DNA of 8,394 nt from an uncultured bacterium. Its GTDB lineage: Bacteria; Bacteroidota; Bacteroidia; Chitinophagales; Chitinophagaceae. The stretch covers positions 1-8,394 of the forward strand of contig CAJBPC010000708.1 of NCBI GenBank assembly GCA_903957405.1, written 5' to 3'. Shown here in pieces: positions 7,901-8,394 of this stretch. The translations under genes and the position numbers were made by a program. The notes below the pieces were generated by a model. The model was not told the origin of the DNA. It saw nothing but the letters and a program-made list of their open reading frames with translations, and made no database searches. Every line of letters starts with the position of its first letter. The first letter of the stretch is position 1.

Positions 7901-8391
7901 AATTGGTCGGCAATGGGTATGTCAAGCTGGGTTTGCACGCGCAGACCCTGGCCACCGAAGCTGAGGTAATAGAAAGATTCACCAGCATAAAGATTCTTGA
8001 AAAACCGAAATCGGGTGTTGATGGAATCCTTCACCCATTTATCCGGTCCTTCGGCATGGAAGAGGAAGTAGTCTGTACCGCTGAAGCTTCCGTCACCGCC
8101 GTCATCCACCCAAATGGCGTTCTCGAGGAGATCGTCGGGCCGGAGGGCAGCGTTGTCTTCCGGAAGCATCCCCCCTCCATTTCCGAAGAGCCGGATCGAA
8201 GCGGAGGATACAGGTAAATTCACACCCAAACGGCCCAGCAAGGCTGCATCGACACGATAGATGCCGGGTCCGGTGACGGCTACCTGATACCAGTCACCCG
8301 TCGCCAGTACTGAAAAATCGGTATAGGTCCGCTGTCCCCGGGAAACCAAAGAAAGAAGCATGCACATCACGAAAGCCGGGAATCTTGTCAT
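4972..8391 (-). CDS. porU: Type IX secretion system sortase PorU (C25 gingipain-like cysteine protease)
   Basis: This 1139-residue protein is close to the length of Porphyromonas PorU (about 1158). A signal peptide (about 1-20, ending SRGQ) precedes a beta-rich N-terminal region (about 22-390). The C25 gingipain-like peptidase domain follows (about 400-775), beginning at SGMLIVTTTNLLEEA. It carries LLLFGDATFDYR, the catalytic His646 in NYSGHGG, the nucleophile Cys680 in LFVTATCDFAPYDNP, and FTLLGDPAM at its end. Ig-like regions (about 785-1035) lead to a C-terminal FlgD-like domain (about 1040-1139: NYPNPFT, TGKTVKTI, WDGLDDHGARLGRGVYLYRL), which resembles a type IX sorting signal. PorU cleaves such signals from substrates at the cell surface and transfers them to an anionic lipopolysaccharide or similar anchor. 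The ATG at 8391 gives a sensible signal peptide, but only three bases precede it in the window, so an earlier start cannot be excluded. The long plus-strand frames within it are shadows. Confidence 0.95.
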   Translation of the reverse strand: MTRFPAFVMCMLLSLVSRGQRTYTDFSVLATGDWYQVAVTGPGIYRVDAALLGRLGVNLPVSSASIRLFGNGGGMLPEDNAALRPDDLLENAIWVDDGGDGSFSGTDYFLFHAEGPDKWVKDSINTRFRFFKNLYAGESFYYLSFGGQGLRVQTQLDIPIADQLIDRFDERYAHELDSLNFLSSGKQWFGEEFGTGPGRTSSRTFNIALTGLVPNTPVTVTSEVIARSAGQPARMDVSLNNGFLHRHAPPALPGVLYEPIATPSSATSIVNLAEGRLQLSFAFTPGSVNAQAWLDRFLLFCTRMLDMNGLSQLRFRHWNGVAAGRKAEYLLRNTTPATRVWDVTDPLRPIAMTVTTAVGQSRFRNDCSLVREYMAFSGSGFPAPRTVGKIANQNLHRPQPSGMLIVTTTNLLEEAGRLAEHHRRRDGIISVVADLRQIYHEFSSGSPDPAAIRDLVKMYHDRARSDSTKRPRFLLLFGDATFDYRYRVHENMGYVHSWQSSGSLDPLNTHTSDDFFGLLDDDEDINDLLRPGRIDIGIGRVPASSPAEARTMVDKIIRYHEPVSLGPWRSHLSFVADDEDQNLHLTDAELHAAAIEGIAPVWNIGKTYLDAYRQESGAGGSRYPLVNSAINSRIFNGTLIWNYSGHGGSKRLAQEAILDEDMVDAWRNENRLPLFVTATCDFAPYDNPLERSIGEKLLLSKPSGAIALMTTTRLVFAFSNRVMNNNYLRAAFQPLPDGSYRTLGDAVREAKNYTLQTSGDVVNNRKFTLLGDPAMTLGFPSLRVRPTAINGLPVNAFTDTLRALNRYTISGEVTDRNGQFLSGFNGHAYSSLFDKAQTLTTLANDPGSQATSFTVRQNLLYNGKVRVVDGRFSFSFVVPKDINYNTGKGKLSFYTEDGSKEGNGYLNDVYIGGLGNAVADDGAGPSIRAFLNDEKFVNGSITGERPVLIIRISDSTGINTAGTGIGHDITAVVDGNTRETILLNDFFESDPDRPNSGIVRFQLPAFEEGYHQILIRAWDVFNNSNEYLLEFRVVKKQELTLQHVLNYPNPFTTQTRFLFEHNRAGEDLQVTIQILTITGKTVKTISRTIRSDGNRSDEMEWDGLDDHGARLGRGVYLYRLRVRTSDGRSVEKIEKLAIL

Positions 8392-8394
8392 TCG

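Noticed and set aside
6904..8217. A 437-codon open frame on the plus strand, opposite porU
   Set aside because: The protein has low-complexity, Gly/Arg/His-rich composition and no recognisable domain, and it lies wholly antisense to a clear porU. Long antisense frames are expected in GC-rich coding DNA.
1..8394. A novel defence system, mobile element, CRISPR array or RNA gene
   Set aside because: Every long stretch is accounted for by recognised housekeeping or envelope genes; no repeat arrays, transposase, integrase, tRNA-like or rRNA-like sequence was seen on either strand.

Overview
The window looks like ordinary chromosomal housekeeping DNA from a member of the Bacteroidota. The evidence is a type IX secretion pair (porU, porV), a DUF4292 lipoprotein, a BshA-type bacillithiol glycosyltransferase, and starts that mostly lack Shine-Dalgarno sequences and instead have A/T-rich leaders. 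The fairly high GC content and the presence of bshA fit Chitinophagaceae or a related lineage better than Bacteroidales; that placement is inference. No mobile element, CRISPR array, tRNA, rRNA or sign of recent transfer was seen.

Layout. The left edge holds the 3' end of bshA on the plus strand (1-342). Everything else is on the minus strand and, in transcription order from the right edge, reads: porU (8391-4972, nearly the whole gene visible), a 95-nt spacer, porV (4876-3731), a strong intrinsic terminator (3709-3682), ispF (3626-3150), dut (3106-2663), a DUF4292 lipoprotein gene (2645-1833) and an envC-like M23-fold gene (1763-441). bshA and the envC-like gene converge across 98 nt (343-440), where I see no convincing terminator. 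No gene-free stretch exceeds 300 bases; the longest are 98, 97 (3627-3730 minus the terminator) and 95 nt.

Function. PorU and PorV work together at the outer membrane. PorV carries type IX substrates from the translocon, and PorU, a gingipain-like cysteine protease, removes their C-terminal signal and attaches them to the cell surface. After the terminator comes a compact four-gene run that probably forms a second transcription unit. It joins isoprenoid precursor synthesis (IspF), dUTP removal (Dut), an unknown envelope lipoprotein (DUF4292) and a septal amidase activator (EnvC-like). BshA makes the first intermediate of bacillithiol and is unrelated to the rest.

The less routine points are the complete loss of zinc ligands in the EnvC-like LytM domain, an 18-bp-period direct repeat overlapping a hairpin just upstream of that gene, and the uncharacterised DUF4292 lipoprotein beside it. 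I found no clearly novel system.
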